Source: Gordonia polyisoprenivorans
GTDB lineage: Bacteria > Actinomycetota > Actinomycetes > Mycobacteriales > Mycobacteriaceae
Length of the DNA: 64,000 bases
Assembly (NCBI RefSeq): GCF_017654315.1
Contig: NZ_CP072203.1
Span: forward strand, 4,898,001 to 4,962,000
Direction of reading: 5' to 3'
Shown here: positions 62,564 through 64,000 of the stretch, one piece after another
Layout of the letters: each line of letters opens with the position of its first letter
Numbering within the stretch: the first letter of the stretch is position 1
Notes under the pieces: model-generated
What the model was told of the DNA's origin: nothing
What the model saw: the letters and a program-made list of their open reading frames with translations, nothing else
Databases searched by the model: none
Position numbers and translations under genes: made by a program

Positions 62564-64000
62564 TCACGATGCCGTTCCCGGTCGGTCACGACGCGGATCG
62601 GTCAGCGCAAGGAAGACCTCGTCCAACGACGGTCGCCGCATTGCCACATCGGTGAGCTCGATGCCGGCCTCGGTGGTTCTGCGGATCACCTCGACGAGAG
62701 TTTCGGGACCGCGTGGCGCGGGAACCGCAACCACGTGGTCGTCGCCGCCACCGCCACCTTCGGGGATCAGATCGGCGAAGAGCCTTCGCAACCTGTCGAG
62801 ATCCCGTGCGTGGGCCGGGGTCACCTCGCAGTAGGCGGCGCCGATCGACAGTTTGAGCTCGTCCGATGTGCCCTCTGCGATCACCCGCCCCTTGTCGATC
62901 ACCACGATGTTGTCGGACAGGACGTCGGCTTCTTCGAGGTACTGCGTGGTGAGCAGAATCGTCACACCCGAATCCCGAAGTCGCTCGACGAGGGTCCACA
63001 CCTCTTGTCTGCTGCGAGGGTCCAGCCCTGTCGTCGGCTCATCGAGGAACACCACCTTGGGTTGCGTCACCAGGCCACACGCGATATCGATCCGCCGACG
63101 CATACCGCCGGAGTACTGGCCCACCCGTTTTGCGCCGGCGTCGGTCAACGAGAACATGTCCAGCAGTTCGTCGGCGCGTGCCCGCGCGACCGACTTCGAC
63201 AGGCCCAACAGTCGCCCGAACAGAACCAGATTCTCGCGGCCGGTCAACGCCTCATCCAGCGCGGCGAACTGTCCCGTCAACATGATCGATCGGCGAACGG
63301 CTGAGGCTTGATTGACCACATCGTGTCCGTACACGGTCGCCGTGCCCTTGTCGGGGGTCAGAAGAGTACAGAGCATGTTGACCGTCGTGGTCTTGCCCGC
63401 CCCGTTGGGTCCGAGAATCGCGACGATCTGACCCTGCGGCACCGAGAAACTCACATCCTCGACAGCAATCGTGTCCTTGAATCGTTTGTGCAGCCCGGAC
63501 GCCACGATCGCATAGGACGTTTCGTCCGCCCGCGAGATCCCATCGGCTGCCTTGCCACCGACCGCCGCCCTGCCATCACCCCGATCGGCAGTGATCGTCC
63601 CAGGTGGGTGGGGCGTCGATGACCGAGGCGAAGGGATCCCCCGACCGTCGGGATCGCGCACCGGCGGTACGAAAGGCCCTCCCCCGAACGTCCCAGCCGG
63701 AATCTCGTGATGCGTGGGCTCCGCCAGTCGCCCCTGAGGTACTCGATCGCCTCGCGGGGGGCCGTATCCGTTGAGTGGTCGTGCGGTCGGCGAGCTCCCC
63801 TGCGGCGCGGTCGGCGATCGAACATGAGGATCGGTCAGGTGCAGCTGCGAGTTCTGCGCGGCACTCTGCGCCAGGTCCGGGCGAGATTCCGGGCGAGGTG
63901 CAGACGAACCGTTGACCTGGCGACGGGCCGGTGCACCACCCTGCCGAGTGGGTGAGTTACCGTTCGCCGACGTCGTTCCGTTCGAGCCGCCATGCCCTTG
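62564..64000 (-). CDS. ABC exporter ATPase (DrrA-like) with long disordered N-terminal extension, partial at right edge
   Basis: This is the nucleotide-binding subunit of a drug- or lipid-type ABC exporter. Counted from the only internal start candidate (GTG 63661), Walker A GPNGAGKT is at 84-91, the Q-loop Gln at 131, signature YSGGM at 183-187, Walker B VVFLDEP at 203-209 and LLTTQYLEEAD near 236-246. The Gln in place of the switch His is usual in DrrA-like proteins. A C-terminal region of about 80 residues follows the core. Upstream of 63661 the same frame stays open for 113 more codons to the edge, with no stop and no ATG, GTG or TTG; these codons are rich in Pro, Gly, Ser, Asn, Gln and Thr. 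The true start is therefore probably outside the window and the protein has a disordered N-terminal region of over 150 residues. If the start were GTG 63661 the protein would be 365 aa. Two ABC-2 permease genes follow directly. Confidence 0.92.
   Translation of the reverse strand, partial: QGHGGSNGTTSANGNSPTRQGGAPARRQVNGSSAPRPESRPDLAQSAAQNSQLHLTDPHVRSPTAPQGSSPTARPLNGYGPPRGDRVPQGRLAEPTHHEIPAGTFGGGPFVPPVRDPDGRGIPSPRSSTPHPPGTITADRGDGRAAVGGKAADGISRADETSYAIVASGLHKRFKDTIAVEDVSFSVPQGQIVAILGPNGAGKTTTVNMLCTLLTPDKGTATVYGHDVVNQASAVRRSIMLTGQFAALDEALTGRENLVLFGRLLGLSKSVARARADELLDMFSLTDAGAKRVGQYSGGMRRRIDIACGLVTQPKVVFLDEPTTGLDPRSRQEVWTLVERLRDSGVTILLTTQYLEEADVLSDNIVVIDKGRVIAEGTSDELKLSIGAAYCEVTPAHARDLDRLRRLFADLIPEGGGGGDDHVVAVPAPRGPETLVEVIRRTTEAGIELTDVAMRRPSLDEVFLALTDPRRDRPGTAS

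Noticed and set aside
62545..62589. Start of the first permease at ATG 62589
   Set aside because: It would overlap the ATPase gene by 26 nt and lacks the ribosome site that precedes ATG 62544.

Overview
The window is almost entirely one non-ribosomal peptide synthetase (NRPS) locus, read on the minus strand throughout, in high-GC actinobacterial DNA. The domain style (C domains with [13 protein letters not shown] motifs, a DrrABC-like exporter and the codon bias) fits a mycolic-acid actinomycete such as Gordonia, Rhodococcus or Nocardia. That placement is an inference from style; nothing in the window proves the genus.

Layout in transcription order, right to left. (1) 64000-60845 holds an ABC exporter of the drug/lipid-export (DrrA/DrrB/DrrC) type: an ATPase whose open frame runs off the right edge through a long disordered N-terminal stretch, then two ABC-2 permeases, the second starting inside an ATGA overlap. 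(2) 60844-60536 is the only real intergenic gap (309 nt). It contains a 14-bp palindrome and a cluster of ACATGTC-type sites, and probably carries the promoter of the NRPS operon. (3) 60535-52259 is NRPS 1 (2,758 aa). (4) 52262-12045 is NRPS 2, one uninterrupted 13,405-codon reading frame. (5) 12048-1 is NRPS 3, at least 4,016 codons, open at the left edge. The three NRPS genes are joined by 4-nt GTGA overlaps, so they are very likely one translationally coupled operon.

The NRPS proteins form a colinear assembly line of at least 17 modules with four epimerization domains (modules 5, 8, 12 and 15). Both protein boundaries fall between a C domain and its own A domain, so modules 3 and 14 are each split over two polypeptides. 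A-domain pocket residues read by eye suggest the order Thr-Ser-Thr-(Gln-like)-D-X-Thr-Ser-D-X-X-X-X-D-X-X-Ser-D-X-X-X. Several pocket codes do not match any that I know. The first C domain resembles the EntF type, suggesting an N-terminal aryl or acyl cap. No thioesterase, MbtH, phosphopantetheinyl transferase or cap-synthesis gene is visible; they would have to lie outside the window. The neighbouring exporter is a reasonable candidate to secrete the product.

The most unusual features are: the A-T cassette of module 6 (about 39.12-40.98 kb), which has a codon usage and strand skew unlike everything around it and looks like a swapped-in segment; A-domain-like fragments on both sides of the NRPS 1/NRPS 2 junction that may be docking elements; a family of Ser-like A domains with Pro and Glu substituted in the pocket; in-frame short tandem repeats in linkers; and the low-complexity extension of the ABC ATPase.
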